6,203 nucleotides of DNA from Xanthobacteraceae bacterium (GTDB taxonomy: Bacteria > Pseudomonadota > Alphaproteobacteria > Rhizobiales > Xanthobacteraceae): positions 1 through 6,203 of the forward strand of contig JASHYD010000118.1 in NCBI GenBank assembly GCA_030043175.1, in the 5' to 3' direction. The notes under the pieces are model-generated. The model was not told the DNA's origin and made no database searches. It saw only the letters and a program-made list of their open reading frames with translations. Each line of letters begins with the position of its first letter. Position 1 is the first letter of the stretch. Below are positions 6,049 to 6,203 of the stretch, in pieces. The translations under genes and the position numbers were made by a program.

Positions 6049-6203
6049 TCAATCGATCAGATCGGCGGATACCCTCAGCACCACAGGAATCTCCAGCCCG
6101 AGCGCCTTGGCGGTCTTGCGGTTGATGACGAATTCGAACTTCGTCGACTCTTGGACCGGTAGTTGCGCCGGCTTGGCACCTTGAGGATGTTACCGGTGTA
6201 GAC
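6049..6203 (-). pseudogene. C-terminal end of an ABC_sub_bind protein, apparently frameshifted
   Basis: On the minus strand, VYTGNILK is read from the window edge. After a one-base shift near 6178-6182 the frame continues AKPAQLPVQESTKFEFVIN, then RKTAKALGLEIPVVLRVSADLID and a TGA stop (6049-6051). This matches the conserved C-terminus of the ABC_sub_bind family (PF04392 type), periplasmic binding proteins of ABC importers with mostly unknown ligands, where ILKG-[AED]-KPA-LPV and T-KFE-VIN-KTAKALG are standard. The DNA reads CTCAAGGTGCC where CTCAAGGGTGCC would keep the frame. In the C-terminal frame a TAA (6190-6192) blocks the upstream part. Most of the gene lies beyond the window, so permease and ATPase partners cannot be judged. 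It may be a true pseudogene or an assembly error in a G run. Confidence 0.82.

Noticed and set aside
5720..6184. 154-codon plus-strand ORF at the right end
   Set aside because: Its second part is antisense to the conserved ABC_sub_bind C-terminus, and the first part is Arg-rich with no motif or ribosome binding site.
1..6203. CRISPR arrays, tRNA or rRNA genes, transposases or IS ends
   Set aside because: I found no regularly spaced direct repeats, no tRNA-like arms, no rRNA segments and no transposase motifs or paired terminal repeats.

Overview
The window looks like accessory or intergenic-rich chromosome from an alphaproteobacterium, most likely a Hyphomicrobiales (Rhizobiales) member close to Bradyrhizobium. 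Three things suggest this: two large PAS/HWE-type histidine kinases, a family concentrated in that order; the C-terminus of an ABC_sub_bind (PF04392-type) substrate-binding protein, a family heavily expanded in Bradyrhizobium; and a promoter that fits the rhizobial housekeeping pattern CTTGAC-N17-CTATAT. The genus is inference, because no rRNA or other marker gene is present.

Layout. Positions 108-2276 (+) encode a soluble kinase with four PAS domains and an HWE catalytic core; its N-terminus looks cut short. Positions 2679-4485 (-) hold a second HWE kinase facing the first tail to tail. It has an N-terminal four-helix DUF4118 membrane module, two PAS domains and an HWE core, but two apparent single-base losses about 36 bases apart in the first PAS domain break its frame. 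The roughly 400 bases between the kinases contain only one weak small ORF. A possible 74-residue protein (4478-4702, -) with a good ribosome binding site overlaps the start of the second kinase by 8 bases.

The right third is gene-poor. From about 4703 to 5280 there are only short, ambiguous ORFs that compete on both strands. Positions 5249-5547 form a compact, well-delimited transcription unit: a rhizobial-type promoter, a 17-codon ORF ending in an ATGA overlap, a 52-codon helical/coiled-coil ORF with a clear Shine-Dalgarno sequence, and an intrinsic terminator whose stem spans the stop codon. No gene is recognisable in 5548-6048. The window ends with the C-terminal piece of an ABC_sub_bind protein (-), which also carries an apparent one-base deletion.

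How the parts relate. Both kinases keep the phosphoacceptor His, the N-box Asn and the Trp-x-Glu motif, so each catalytic core looks intact. No response regulator is present, so partners are unknown. The repeated one-base losses in or next to G/C runs mean either that the region is decaying or that the assembly has indel errors; sequence alone cannot decide. The best candidate for something undescribed is the small transcription unit at 5249-5547, followed by the 74-residue ORF coupled to the membrane kinase.
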